From Chrysopilus asiliformis (lineage: Eukaryota; Arthropoda; Insecta; Diptera; Rhagionidae): DNA of 64,000 nt. The translations under genes and the position numbers were made by a program. Below, piece by piece: positions 21,226 to 32,030 of the stretch; within the stretch, counting starts at the first letter, position 1, and each line of letters begins with the position of its first letter. The DNA lies in assembly GCA_964034945.1 (NCBI GenBank), contig OZ035960.1, positions 80,757,331 through 80,821,330 on the forward strand, given 5' to 3'. The notes below the pieces were generated by a model, which saw only the letters and a program-made list of their open reading frames with translations, was not told where the DNA came from and did no database searches.

Positions 21226-22526
21226 CAGGGTGCGCCATCTATTCCTCCGGTATGTAAACATTCAATAACTTCGCCATTTGTCAACCGATTTGCTTTCCTA
21301 GACACGTTTTGGAAACGTCAAACCAGTACAATTTTAACCATGAACCGCTTCACACCGAAAGAACGCGCCGAAATAGTGACGATGTACATTGAAAATAGTC
21401 GTTCAATTGTGCTAACTCAACGTGCATATCGTGCAAAATATCGTGGCAAAAAAGCGCCTACCGACAAAACAATTCGGGCGCTGGGTAAAAATTTCTTTGA
21501 GCACGGAACAGTAGGCAATCTAACCTATAATCATCCACGCCCAAGACGTTCCAATGAAATTATTGAAGCCGTGAGAGAGAGTGTTGCCGAGGACCCAAAT
21601 GTCTCGTATCGCCACCGAACTCAGCGGTTGAAAATGAGTGGAACCACGTTGCGGCGCATTTTAAAGGACGATCTCCATTTGTTTCCTTACAAAATACAAC
21701 TAACTCAAAGAATATTGGCAACAGACAAGTCGCGTCGTATAGAATACGGCAAATTAGTCGGCCGAATGTTGGAAACCATGCCGGACTTTTGGATGCAAGT
21801 TTTAATGACCGACGAGGCACATTTCACTCTCTCTGGCGGTGTTAATAAACAAAATTGCCGCATTTGGGCGACAGAAAATCCTCACGAGATTCATGAAATA
21901 CCATTGCATGATCGAAAAGTGACTGTTTGGGCCGGCGTGTGCGCAAAAACCATCATTGGGCCATTTTTCTTCAATGAAGGTGAAACAGTTAATGGTAATC
22001 GATATCGGTGGATGTTGGCACATTTTGTGTGTCCGAAAATGCGTGAAAAAGGTCTGACTGACTTCTGGTTTCAGCAAGACGGGGCGCCATGCCACACAGC
22101 GGACCAAACAATACGGTTTTTGCAACAAAAATTCCCTAGACGTGTGATATCGAAAAGAGGCGATATTGACTGGCCACCAAGATCCCCTGATTTAACCCCC
22201 CCAGACTTCTTTTTGTGGGGTTATTTGAAGAGTAAAGTTTACGCCAGCAACCCGAAGACCATTGACGAGCTCAAGACCAATATTCGTGCCGAAATAGCTG
22301 CCATACCGACGGAGATGCTCGAAGAAGTGATGGAAAATGCCCGAAAAAGAGCACAGTTTGCGGTGGCCAATAAAGGTGGTCATTTGATCGATGTTGTTTT
22401 CAAAAAGTAGTCCACATAAATTGTAAAGGATTGAACTAAATAAAAAAACACAATTTTTTGCAATCTATTGTTTCTTTCAAAAGTTATTCAACATTCTCAT
22501 ACCGGAGGAATATATGGCGCACCCTG
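21226..22526 (+). mobile_element. Apparently intact DD41D (rosa-type) mariner, 1301 bp
   Basis: The 29-bp terminal inverted repeats (21226-21254 and 22498-22526) begin CAGGGTGCGCCAT and match at 28 of 29 positions, directly flanked by TA. They enclose one uninterrupted transposase gene. Full length, near-identical ends and an open frame mark this as the youngest autonomous DNA transposon of the window. Confidence 0.96.
21340..22410 (+). CDS. Mariner DD41D-type transposase, full length
   Basis: A 356-residue cut-and-paste transposase that would bind the element's inverted repeats and integrate at TA. The N-terminal part (about 1-130) holds the paired helix-turn-helix DNA-binding region. The catalytic triad is Asp158 in MTDEAHF, Asp247 in WFQQDGAPCHTA and Asp289 in PDLTPPDFFLWG. 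The 41 residues between the second and third Asp define the DD41D group (rosa type). WVPHEL-type linker residues are not obvious. The C-terminus GGHLIDVVFKK is shared with the two dead mariners at 8033 and 26286. The ATG at 21340 is the first in the element and the length is normal for mariner (about 345-360). No stop or frameshift is present, so it is likely functional or very recently so. Confidence 0.96.
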   Translation: MNRFTPKERAEIVTMYIENSRSIVLTQRAYRAKYRGKKAPTDKTIRALGKNFFEHGTVGNLTYNHPRPRRSNEIIEAVRESVAEDPNVSYRHRTQRLKMSGTTLRRILKDDLHLFPYKIQLTQRILATDKSRRIEYGKLVGRMLETMPDFWMQVLMTDEAHFTLSGGVNKQNCRIWATENPHEIHEIPLHDRKVTVWAGVCAKTIIGPFFFNEGETVNGNRYRWMLAHFVCPKMREKGLTDFWFQQDGAPCHTADQTIRFLQQKFPRRVISKRGDIDWPPRSPDLTPPDFFLWGYLKSKVYASNPKTIDELKTNIRAEIAAIPTEMLEEVMENARKRAQFAVANKGGHLIDVVFKK

Positions 22527-22549
22527 TATATATATATATATATATATAT
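22527..22549. repeat. (TA)n microsatellite, right part
   Basis: This tract continues the TA run interrupted by the mariner. From 22550 to 23040 the sequence is A+T-rich, with no recognisable promoter motif, and leads into the receptor gene. Confidence 0.85.
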
Positions 22550-23040
22550 TGCGATAAAAAAACCTAGTAGATTTAAGAAAAACAAAAAAAAATACGTTCT
22601 GCTTTGATGATTCTAATAACATTATCATCGGGAGAGAACATCTTTCATGCTTCTGTTATGCTATTATCTAATTTTCTTTATTCTTTTCATGTTTCAGATT
22701 CAGTAAATGGCATCTTTTTAAGTGAGAAGCAACATCAAACAACTCAATGATATATCGTCGAAAAAAAAGAGTCATATGACGGAAAAATAAAAATATTCTT
22801 AACAATAACACCACATTTGTAATCATTAAATGAATAAAAAAAAGTGATTACTTAGTAAAATTTATACCTTTGGGTATAAGGAGGGATGATACGACTCTCT
22901 CAGCGGATTTATGAATTTTGATTTGAGCCCTTAATGCTTCAAAAATTTGGATCTAGTAGAAAATTAAAATAAAAAATGAATAAGTGAATAAAATTTCTAA
23001 AAAAATGAATAAAATTTCTTTGTCATGGACTTGAATTCCT

Positions 23041-23515
23041 ATGGGAGAAAATCGAAGCATAATTTTAAAAACAATGTCAACAAGGCAATATCAAAAACGC
23101 TCCGCGTTGTTTTTAATGCCTATTAAAATATGTATTTTCATTTATCTGTCACTGCTACAGTTTACTTTAGTTATGAGTGGTTGTCGCGAACAACCAAATG
23201 ATAAATGTGAAGCAATATGCATTCCAAATGAAAATAATTTAACCAATAATACGTCCTTAAATTGTACAATTCGATCAGCAGTAATACTTCCATCAAGCAC
23301 AAAGCTTCAAGCCTCCTTACCAAAAGTACTTCCAGTACTCGAGTTGGCAGAAGAACGCATCAAACAGGATCAAATATTGCCGAAATTTATCAATTTCAAA
23401 TGGATACCTTATAATGATGAATGTGACGCATCCATGGCTACGATTGGAGCAATGGATGCATATGGAAAGGATTGTAGTCACGTATTATTTGGACCGGCAT
23501 GTGATTATCCACTCG
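23041..23515 (+). CDS. Receptor guanylate cyclase (natriuretic-peptide-receptor-like), exon 1
   Basis: This is the start of a single-pass membrane receptor whose intracellular part would make cGMP. An in-frame TGA lies three codons before the ATG at 23041, so no earlier start is possible; ATGs at 23074 and 23116 are alternatives. A hydrophobic signal core (ICIFIYLSLLQFTLV) is followed by a Cys-rich, N-glycosylated start and then the ANF-receptor fold (SLPKVLPVLELAEERI, HVLFGPACDYPL). The exon ends at a GTAAGC donor in phase 1, which joins cleanly to the exon at 33734. It does not resemble the N-terminus of Gyc76C as I remember it. A CG31183/NPR-like receptor is a better guess, not proven. Confidence 0.78.
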
Positions 23516-23859
23516 GTAAGCTAATAATTTAAATACAATTTTATTTTTAAATTCAATTCTACAACTAAATTTGACAGACAAATAAACAGACAAACAGATA
23601 TGAAAGCAAGCTAACTAAAAGTTTTTAAAAAATCGATTTTTTCAAAGTTCGCAGGTAGGCATAACCCCTTAAGAGATCATTTTGATTCGAAGCCTGATAT
23701 TTAGAATTTTTACGGATTTATAAAAAAATCTCAGCATAGGCAATATTATTCAGTCATGGGTGGTTGAGTTTGCTTTTTCAAATGTCATTCTCTTTAAAAA
23801 AAAGAAGTAACAATATATAATTTTATTTGAGGTAGATTGAATGATTGGAGCCGATGTAC

Positions 23860-24745
23860 TCAGCCCATAAGCACTTAGACCATCAATTGGGTCCATCAAT
23901 TTTATTTAAAAACATAAGAACTACAATTGTCAGGGGCCAATCCTCAAACACTGACAGACAAAATGTTTATTTAAAAAAATCCATTTGCTTAGAAGAGGGG
24001 GATAGGAGTGGTTCGATTAAATTTTGATGTATGGAATGGTTATGTAAAATCTAATTCTAAACACATTTTACACAGAGTAATTATTATATTTTTCTTCTCT
24101 AAAACATTGGGTTCCAACGATCGAGATTTTACACGAATTTACACTGACTAGCAATGGACGAGACCCTGGCGGTGCAGAGTATGACTACAAGCAGGCAACG
24201 AACTTCGATTCTCTTGTCTCCGTCATTCATCTTATTGTATAACCCTTGTACTGCCAGCGTCTCGTCCATCGCTAGTAAATTTGAATTCGTTCGTCGTAAG
24301 TCCAATATAAAATCTCCATATTCGGTATCCAATGTTTTAGAGAGGAAAAAATTTTGAACCTCTGTATAATAACTACTCTGTGAATTTAACCTTAATAAAT
24401 TTTCCAATATGACTCACGGTTTTCGAGAAAATTGCAAAAAACTGTTTCGTTTGTATAAGGGAGGGGAGAAGGATTGATCCAATTTAGCCCGTTCAAGAAC
24501 TTGGCCTAGCTATCTAAGAGAAACGCAACTATAAAAAATTTCAAGTCTCTAGCTCAATCCTTTCGAAAGGTATGGTGTGCATGGACAGAAGGACATACGG
24601 ACAGACGGACGGACGGACTTGCGGAAATCAAAATCTTTTGTCATCCTTAACATCCTGGTGTAGTTCATTTTTGCGTCCGATGATTGTTTGGATGCATTAC
24701 AAACGGTATACTAAATCTAATATACTCCTATATGATATATCATGT
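23860..24745 (+). repeat. Dispersed repeat R2, copy 2
   Basis: Inverted relative to copy 1: ACTACAATTGTCAGGGGCCAAT at the left, then a CTAGCTCAATCCTTTCGAAAGG block, a short CGGACAGACGGACGG tract near 24598-24617 and an ACAAACGGTATACTAAATC end. The MITE at 24071-24382 interrupts it. The host match continues on both sides (TTCTAAACACATTTT before, TTTCCAATATGACTCACGG after). Confidence 0.65.
24071..24382. mobile_element. MITE with CACAGAGTA ends inside R2
   Basis: The left end CACAGAGTAATTATTATA and the right end (TATAATAACTACTCTGTG) are inverse over about 18 bp. A further inverse block (CTCTAAAACATTGG) lies inside. The centre repeats TGGACGAGAC and GTCTCGTCCA, so much of the 312 bp folds back. 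Target duplication is not clear because the flanking R2 is diverged. Confidence 0.7.
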
Positions 24746-25334
24746 AGAGTATAAATATTAATAACTTTTACGAATATTGTGATATAAAGAATGTTTAAAG
24801 AAACAACCGCATTAACCAATCCAATTCTCTTTTTACATAAAATGCTCTACACAAAACACAAGAAAACTTTCACATCTCGTTCTTAATTTTATTCATTTGT
24901 TTTCCCTTTATCTCATAATTCACATAAACCCGACCTTTTTAACTTTCTTTCTAGTTTATTGGTGGATTATATAGAAGTACTTTTGTGTACTTTTTATGAA
25001 TTATTATACTTCACCATTTGGCTTCTAGCACTTCCATTAATATGTAGCATATTCACGATTATGTTCAATGATTTTTTAATAATGAAAAAACTTATTGTTT
25101 ATGGTAATTCTTAACATTTGAACTTTTTTACTTTAAGTTGCTTACATTACGTTAAGAAAAAATCATGCAAGCTGTAACTTATCGAACATCACCGTACATC
25201 GTTTTTTCTTTGGATACGAAATCGTAGATATATAGAGTGTCAAATGACATCTCCAAATAGCGAAATCTCCAGGAGCACGAAGAAAATTACGCTAATATGT
25301 ACAGTACAAGTTTTAAATTTTTAATCAATAAAAA

Positions 25335-25535
25335 AAATTTAAAAAAAGTTTTTTTTTTAGAAAAAATGCACTAAAAAGGAAATAATTTTTTGGGTGCTGT
25401 ATTTCAGAAATAAAAGCGAGATCAAATTTTTTTTATCTGTTATACGTTATCTCGCTTTTATTTCTGATACGTAGCACTAAAAAAATGTTTTTTTTTCCTT
25501 TTTAGGGCGTTTTTTTCTAAATAAAAGCTTTCTTT
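25335..25535. repeat. Imperfect palindrome of about 190 bp
   Basis: The arms contain CACTAAAAAGGAAA against TTTCCTTTTTAG and TTTCAGAAATAAAAGCGAGAT against ATCTCGCTTTTATTTCTGA. The axis is near 25438. It looks like a hairpin MITE, but its termini are too A/T-rich to define a target duplication. A 17-bp direct repeat (GAAATGCGTAGTCACTA) sits nearby at 25623-25656. Confidence 0.55.
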
Positions 25536-26173
25536 TAATTTTTTTGCGGAAAACCTTTGGCTCCACATTTACGTCTAAGATTACAGGAAAGTGCGATAGG
25601 AACCAAACTCTTTTATAATTCAAATGCGTAGTCACTAGAAATGCGTAGTCACTAGAAATGCGTATTCTTTTTGAAACAACATCTCTAATCCTTTTGAGTG
25701 TTCTTGCGCTAGTTTCACATTTTTAAGAAGTTTCCTCTCAGACACTTTAAACGTTGGATAACCATTGGTTCGCTATTTGGCAGTTCTACTGTCTCACTTT
25801 TTCATGATAGGCATACGGTCTATCTTTCCTCCGCTGGTTTAATTGTCAATTTTTATTACACAAAAGCTAGACTAAAGGTAAATTTACATGACCAGCGTTT
25901 CAGCAAAAAATTCAAATTTTGCTGAAAAAATGAAAAGAGATGAACTATTATGTCTAAAGTATGGTAATAAAATTTTACTCGTGAAATTCTATGAAAAAAT
26001 GTATAGCAACAATTCATTTTGCAAAATGTTTCTTTAAAACGGAGGTATTTTTTCAGTGAATTTTTTGCTATTATAGCAGCAAATTCATTTGAGCGCGAAA
26101 CTTTGAAATTTATTTTTGTGTGGTTTTGACTATGGACCAAGCAACCAGGAGAAGTATTTATCATATTAATATA

Positions 26174-27026
26174 AAGGGTGATCCAATTGGAGGTACTTTT
26201 TCCAATAGGGTTGTTTTGAGAGTTCTTATGTGTCAACTGGCTTGTCTATATGACGTTTGTGTTCAGTATTCAGTGCAATTTCATCATGAATAGACTTACG
26301 TGTGAACAACGTTTACTAATTGTGAAAACTTATTTCCAAAATCAGTGCTCAATTAGGAATTGTTATAGAGCTCTTCGTCCACATTTTGGTCGTCATAATC
26401 ATCACCAAATTTCGAACTAATTTTACACTATTAGACATTCATCATTTATCCATCAACACTTTTTTGGGGCGGTTTATAGACCGTATTTCTTTAAAAATGC
26501 GGAAGGAGTGCGTGTTACTGTCAATGGAGCTCGCTACAGAGCAATGATCAATGAATTTCTGGTAGCTGACTTGTGGTTTCAACAGGATGGCGCTAAATGT
26601 CATACAGCTAACGATACAATCGCTTTATTGAGGGAAACGTTCGATGAAAACATCATCTCAAGAAATGGTCCTGTTAATTGCCCACCAAGATCTTGTGATC
26701 TGACACCATTGGATTACTTTCTGTGGGCATATGTGAAATCTCTTGTTTACGTCGATAAACCCAGAACGATTACAGCTTTGGAAGCAAACATAACCCGTGC
26801 TATTCGCGGAATACCGACCGATATGCTTAAAAGAGTGGTCGAAAATTGGACCCACAGAATGGACCATTTAAGAGTTACCTAGTCGTGGGCAACATTTGAA
26901 GGAAATTATCTTTAAACATTAAATGGCATGAACCAAACTAACAACTTAAATAAAGATTTTCCTCAATAATATTAATTATTATGTGTTTTATTAAAAAAAA
27001 CAAGAAGCTCTTATTGGATCACCCTT
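26174..27026 (+). mobile_element. Internally deleted DD41D-type mariner
   Basis: The ends AAGGGTGATCCAAT (left) and ATTGGATCACCCTT (right) are perfect inverses flanked by TA (26172-26173, 27027-27028). At 853 bp it lacks the middle third of the transposase. It differs from both other mariners of the window, so at least three DD41D-type lineages are present. Confidence 0.9.
26286..26882 (+). pseudogene. Mariner (DD41D-type) transposase pseudogene
   Basis: The N-terminus MNRLTCEQRLLIVKTYFQNQ runs about 44 codons to a stop. The sequence then jumps to GAVYRPYFFKN and an open C-terminal half with WFQQDGAKCHTA and PPRSCDLTPLDYFLWAY. The second and third catalytic Asp are 41 residues apart (DD41D). 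The part with the first catalytic Asp (DEAHF-type motif) is deleted. The C-terminus is frameshifted near 26880, because the expected GGHLKEIIF is readable only in another frame (CGQHLKEIIFKH). Dead copy. Confidence 0.88.
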
Positions 27027-27684
27027 TAGACGGGATATTCACTTCACCTCGCAAAACCGTCGAAAATGTCACAAACTGAAATGAAGACCCATAAAATCTC
27101 TTCGAAGAGCTTTAAGACGATGAAGTACTAATTTGTCTCTCAGATAAATTAGATGTCGAAGGCAATGTTTATGGAAGTCTAGTCAAAAGGACCACGAAAA
27201 CAAAATCTTGAATTGCTTAAAAACAATGGTCGAATTGTTTAAAAATAATTCAAAGTCATTTTTTAACACAGATTTTGTTGAACAAAACACCATAGCAAAC
27301 TGCCAGTTTTAAGTCATATTTAACAAAACTTATGTTTAAAAATTACTATGAATATTTCATGTCTACTTGCTATTCACTTCACACTCTTTCCTGACAAGTC
27401 ATTTTGACAGAATAACCGTAAAAGAGGAAGGGATGCGAATCTCTGTCTAGTTTTTCCACGGGTTAATTTTAAAAAATTTGCATTTTTGCTAAAATGTTGG
27501 CTGCTACTCATCAACTAAATTTAATTATATGCCCAATTTCATGATTTTCTTGATTTTTATCTCTTTTTGGTTACTAAATAATTCTATAAGTATTTGTTGA
27601 ATTTTGTTAAATTTATTTATTTACATATAGTCATTAAAGAGCAACCTGATAGACATTTTAACCATTAAACAAAATATATATAAC

Positions 27685-27847
27685 TAGCTTGCATACCCGC
27701 CGTTGTCGGGTTAAAGTTTTTTGCATAAATTTTCTTGCGCCAAAAAAACAAAGAAATAACCTAAAAACTTTATGCCTTCAGGACCTCCCGGTCCGAATTT
27801 TAAAATTCTGACACCAGATTCGTGATCAGTTTCTAGCTCAAGGGGTT
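27685..27847 (+). repeat. R4-type repeat start, ACTAGCTTGCATACCCG
   Basis: ACTAGCTTGCATACCCGCCG then TCGGGTTAA also starts the repeat at 52608. The CAGGACCTCC and ACACCAGATTCGTGATCA blocks match R4 at 8840 and 48000. The Harbinger-like element at 27851 interrupts it; the sequence after 29139 may be its continuation. Confidence 0.5.
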
Positions 27848-27922
27848 TTACAGCCGTCGCACACTTGAGCTAAGCGAGCTCGACTACGTGAACTAAGTTT
27901 CTCGCTGAAAGTAAAATCCTTA

Positions 27923-28759
27923 AGCTTAGTGCACACGATATGATCACTGTTCATATTTCTGAACATACGCATATGTTGCTTATAAGCTTCAAATGCTCAT
28001 ATGTTCATACAATATATGAAAGGTGTTCACAAGATATGAACATTTTGTCCCAAAGCTTCAAATTTTTAGGTGTGTTCATATGTGCTCAAATGCATTGTGT
28101 TCATATTTTTTCTGCGCGTATGAACCACTGTTCAGACGATATGAACGTTTTGTTCAAATTACAGATATGAACAATTTTTAAAAACATTTGAGCACACAAC
28201 ACAACAAATTACAAAACTGTCGAAAACTTTTTTTTTTGTGTTATATGCCAGGAGCTTGGAGGCGAAGACCGAACTGGTCCGTGTTTTAAAGTCCATGAAC
28301 AGAAAAGTTCAAATTCGAATCGAATTATTTTACCCTGAGTGGGATTTGAACCACTGCTCATTGGATCACAGATCACAAGGCAAGCACTTAGCTGACTGAG
28401 CCATCCACGCCACAAATCTAAAACCTACTAGACCCAAATAAAAACCAGAAAACATCAATTTACGTACAAATTTGACTCAAAATTTTACATTTGAACATGT
28501 TGAAAACTTAGCCCATGTTCAAATGTTACAGTGTGTTCATATCTGTGATCATATGTCCGAATTTTACAAACCGTGCTCATACGGTCCCAAAATAGTGTTC
28601 ACACGGTATGAACAGGTCGTGTTCATACGTTTGCTCACGGTATGTTCAAATGTGTTCATATGCCTTGTGTTCATACGTATGATATACGTGTTCATATCAC
28701 GTTTGGGACACTTTTTTGCTCAAAAATATGAACAGTGATCATATCGTGTGCACTAAGCT
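27923..28759. mobile_element. Harbinger-like MITE, TIR AGCTTAGTGCACACGATATG, nested
   Basis: Perfect inverted ends of about 36 bp (AGCTTAGTGCACACGATATG onward) are flanked by TTA (27920-27922, 28760-28762). The interior is dominated by reiterated GTTCATA/TATGAAC motifs, more than twenty of them in both orientations. A SINE sits inside. It inserted about 70 bp from the left end of the element at 27851. Confidence 0.9.
28228..28412 (-). mobile_element. tRNA-derived SINE
   Basis: On the minus strand the head reads GGCGTGGATGGCTCAGTCAG, with an RNA polymerase III A-box (TGGCTCAGTCAGC). About 45 bp later comes a B-box GGTTCAAATCC (complement at 28342-28352). A tRNA-unrelated body and a short A-tract tail (T10 on the plus strand at 28228) follow. 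The tRNA-like part lacks a clean cloverleaf and has a body attached, so it is a SINE rather than a tRNA gene. No other copy lies in this window. Confidence 0.8.
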
Positions 28760-29241
28760 TTAGCATTTGCATTGGCGACCGCACACTTCAGCGAAACTAT
28801 GAAACTACATCGCGTAGTCATGGGCGACGCGGACTAAGCTCGCTTGCGTAGTTCAGACCTCAACTACGCGAACTACTTCGCTGGCATCGCTGACACTCAC
28901 ATATAAATATTTTCGGCGTTATACAGTGTAGAATCGGTGTTTTCAAAAGTGTAGTATTTTGTGGACATAAATGTGTAAGTGCCAATTGCATTTGGACTGG
29001 AAAACGTGAAAATATTTGCCGAAAATATCGCCGCGTAGCTTAGTTCAAGTGTTCAACGAGGTGAGCTAACCCAGCTAAGCTATGTAACTATAGCTAGCCT
29101 CGCTCACATCGCTTAGCTGAAGTGTGCGACGGCTGTTATGCCGTTAAAAATCGGTTTGATCATAACGAATGGTTAAGTAAGTCGTGGGAACCAACAGTAG
29201 GAACCAAAATAATTGCCCGATGTCAAATCAAAGCGTACATT

Positions 29242-30356
29242 CACCCAGAGAAAAATCTTAGTAAAATCTTAGTAAAATTAACAAAAGACTTTGTGTTTAA
29301 TTTTAACACAAGAAAAAACGTATAGATAACAGAAGTTCTGTTCTCCGAACGAAAAATTGTGTTATTCTAATAACATAGAATATGTAGGATTTACGTACAT
29401 CCATGTGCAGCCAACAAAAGTGCTTGTGTTAAATTATTACCCGAAGAAATCGTATATCGAAAATAAGTTGTGTAGTAACAACGCAAAAGGTTGTGAAAAT
29501 TACAAATGTCGTTTGTTGTTGATACAAATAATCAAAAACATGAAGAAGCTCTCTGTTACATATTATCTATGTACCTATAACACAATTATGAGTAAAGCTA
29601 ACAAAACTTCACGTAATAATTCAAGCCGATTTTTATCTTTGATTGTAATTCACACGTGGTTTGCGAAATCGGAGTTTATATAGCTTGAACCTGCCTAAAC
29701 TTTGGGAGCTGTTACAACTTTTTTATATGAATGACTCCTATATTTGGCCACTATGCCGTTTTTTCCCATATATGGGGGACTGGAGCATGCGATTTTGGTG
29801 GAACGGTTCCTATATGTTTTTTCCGTGTATGAAAGACATATTTTATGTGTAAAAGTAACACAGATTATATGCTAGTTTCCACACGGTATAAATGTAAAAG
29901 CAACAAAATTTGACGTAGTATTAACGTAGTTATTATATGTGAACCAAAAATTTGTTCATTACACGTCTGGGTTGTGTACGTTGAACACATTGTTTTCTTC
30001 AATGTTACTGAAAATCTTGTTCACATAACACAAAATTCTGTACAACAAACCTACTTTTGTGTTGAAACAACAACCATTACACAAAAGTTGCAAGGTAAAA
30101 TTGACGTAAGAATTTTTGTTAAGACAACACAAAATTTTGTTAAGAGCAATATAACAGAAGTTGTGTTGAGTTTACGTATTGTTTTTGTTAAGATAACATA
30201 GATTTTTCAGTAACCATCTGAAAAACGTGACAACGTAAAATTAACAAACTCAATTTTGTTAGGATAACACAAAGTTGTGTTGGACGTATATTGACACAAT
30301 ATTTGTTAATTATACGTAGCATTTTCGTCAGATTGAATGAGATTTTTCTCTGGGTG
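29242..30356. mobile_element. MITE with CACCCAGAGAAAAATCT ends
   Basis: The 17-bp ends CACCCAGAGAAAAATCT and AGATTTTTCTCTGGGTG are perfect inverses. The 1115-bp interior is rich in ACACAA/TTGTGTT and TTACGTA motifs in both orientations. It also contains a fragment of the 1861-3834 family (about 29640-29830). I cannot define a target duplication, so the superfamily is open. Confidence 0.75.
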
Positions 30357-30864
30357 TTGGGTCTAGAGATGCTTTGATTGCCTCGAATGCTTCAGTAAAG
30401 CAAAACAAGCGAAGCAAGCAAATCTTCTATTGGGCCATCACCTTAAGCATATAAATTTAATTTGCTCGTGAAGGATTTTGGCTATATACTTGCAATAAAT
30501 CAATATTTTACGTCAGTCTAAAGACGCTGATGTTTTTGGTCTAGCAATTAGTTTTACGCACTACAATTGTTAAACGAAATACAATCTACCTATTGTTTTT
30601 ATTTTGTAAGAACTCAGTGAAAATTCGATCAACCAATAGGTTTCTTGGTTGAAAAATTTCATTGAGCCTATCTCACAGCGAAAACCGTATGAAAATACAA
30701 TAGTTTAGTATATGACAGCTCGCATAATGCGGGAGGGGTTTGCGTGATTGAAAGTTTACCCTTAAAATTGTATACGAACCCATTTATTAATTTAGGAGAT
30801 ATAAGGAGAGGGGATTCGCATCACGCCTGGGGGAAGTGGTTTGAGGGGGTGAAAATCTTCCAGA

Positions 30865-31015
30865 CAAACAGACTAACAAACTAACAAATTGACCGACAGA
30901 AAGACATTTTTGTAATAATGCTCCAATCGACTGAGGAATGCTCGGGAAATGTTTTTAGGCGAAATTAAGAGGTCGAAATTTTTCATAAACACTATACTTT
31001 ATTATACTATGTATA
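30865..31015 (+). repeat. Dispersed repeat R3, 3' fragment
   Basis: CAGAAAGACATTTTTGTAAT, CTCCAATCGACTGAGGAAT and AAGAGGTCGAAATTTTTCAT match 3398-3490. The GACTGACA tract of the first copy is present here only as a few degenerate units. Confidence 0.6.
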
Positions 31016-31516
31016 AGAAAATAATAAAATTTGAATAATTACTCACATAAAACTATCTACAGCAGTTAAGCTAGCATCAGACGAGCACACAAAACCTTAA
31101 CACGTGTGATGACTGACGTCTCGAAAAAAACTCAACACACATTTCACAAACATCTGACACGACACGTCCTTACACTTGAAATGTGTTGCTATCAGACGGT
31201 GTGAAATTTTTTTCCACACAATCGGATTTTTGTCCCAAAACGTGTTAACGACGCTAGTCTTCACACGAAATTTTGTCACACAATTACACACTGTGTGACG
31301 CAGATTGAGTGGTTATCAGACGGAGTGAAAAGCCTCAAAAAGTGTGATGATGAAAGACGTGTGACAGTAGTCGAAATCGTCTGATTTGCTATGACACACT
31401 GATTTGCTATCAGACGGTGTGATAGCTCTCTGACATTTTGTGTATTTTTCTCGGTCATTGCTTGTCAAAATTGTGCGCTATTTTAAATTTGTGAAGAAAA
31501 ATAAAATTAAATCAAA

Positions 31517-31786
31517 ATGTCAAAAAGGAAATATGAGGAGCTGATGGATATGGCGGTTTTGGCAGCCTATATTTTGGAAAGCAGTGACGACGACGACGAC
31601 GACGAGTCAATGGCTCGAAAGCGCAGTTGTTGGACAACGGGTTGGGTGTCGCGTCGCGAGAAGGAGGGTTTCTTTGCCAAATTGATGGTGGAATTGCGCT
31701 CTGAAGAACTCGAATTGTATCGGAATTTCTTACGGATGTCGGTCGGTCAATTCGATAATTTGCTAACAATTGGTGAAGTCGCAGAT
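31517..31786 (+). pseudogene. PIF/Harbinger transposase, N-terminal fragment
   Basis: The frame opens MSKRKYEELMDMAVLAAYIL, followed by an acidic run of six Asp. Then comes a block typical of PIF/Harbinger transposase N-termini: WVSRREKEGFFAKLMVELRS, then YRNFLRMSVGQFDNLLT. About 90 codons are open, after which R1 sequence takes over at about 31789 and ends the frame. The catalytic DDE domain and the companion Myb-like gene are absent, so it can supply no transposase. Confidence 0.8.
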
Positions 31787-31788
31787 AG

Positions 31789-32030
31789 AAACATAGCAAA
31801 AGCTATAATTGAAAACCCGTTTGGTGATATGGCATTATTTGAAGTTTAATTGAACAGCGAACAGTTGTATCAAAATTCCACTTTGAAGTCAAACTTTTCA
31901 ATAAGATTTTTTTTTAAATTCTCCGAATGGGATTTTGATGTATGGGAGTTTTATGTAGAATCATATCCTAAACAACTTTTGTTCTTGCACTTTTTTGATA
32001 AGATGCACCGTTTTTAAGATATTCGCTATA
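31789..32030 (+). repeat. R1 fragment inside the Harbinger element
   Basis: AACATAGCAAAAGCTATAAT to CACCGTTTTTAAGATATTCG follows the first 240 bp of R1 (as in 36583 onward) and then stops. It lacks the GGTACC palindrome, the CCGT tract and the other terminus. Confidence 0.75.

Larger units (their letters stand above)
27851..29135. mobile_element. Harbinger-like MITE, TIR CAGCCGTCGCACACTT
   Basis: The ends CAGCCGTCGCACACTTGAGC and its inverse (one mismatch over about 27 bp) are flanked by TTA (27848-27850, 29136-29138). A 3-bp TWA duplication is the PIF/Harbinger hallmark. Without the MITE nested at 27923-28759 it is only about 450 bp. Its body reuses the end motif in both orientations (AAGCTCGCTTGCGTAGTTC, GCTAGCCTCGCTCAC). 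Confidence 0.85.

Noticed and set aside
25856..26236. 126-codon minus-strand open frame as a gene
   Set aside because: It runs across the left terminal repeat of the dead mariner and has no recognisable motif.
28341..28412. tRNA gene on the minus strand
   Set aside because: A- and B-boxes are present, but the arms do not pair into a convincing cloverleaf and an A-tailed body follows; better explained as a SINE.
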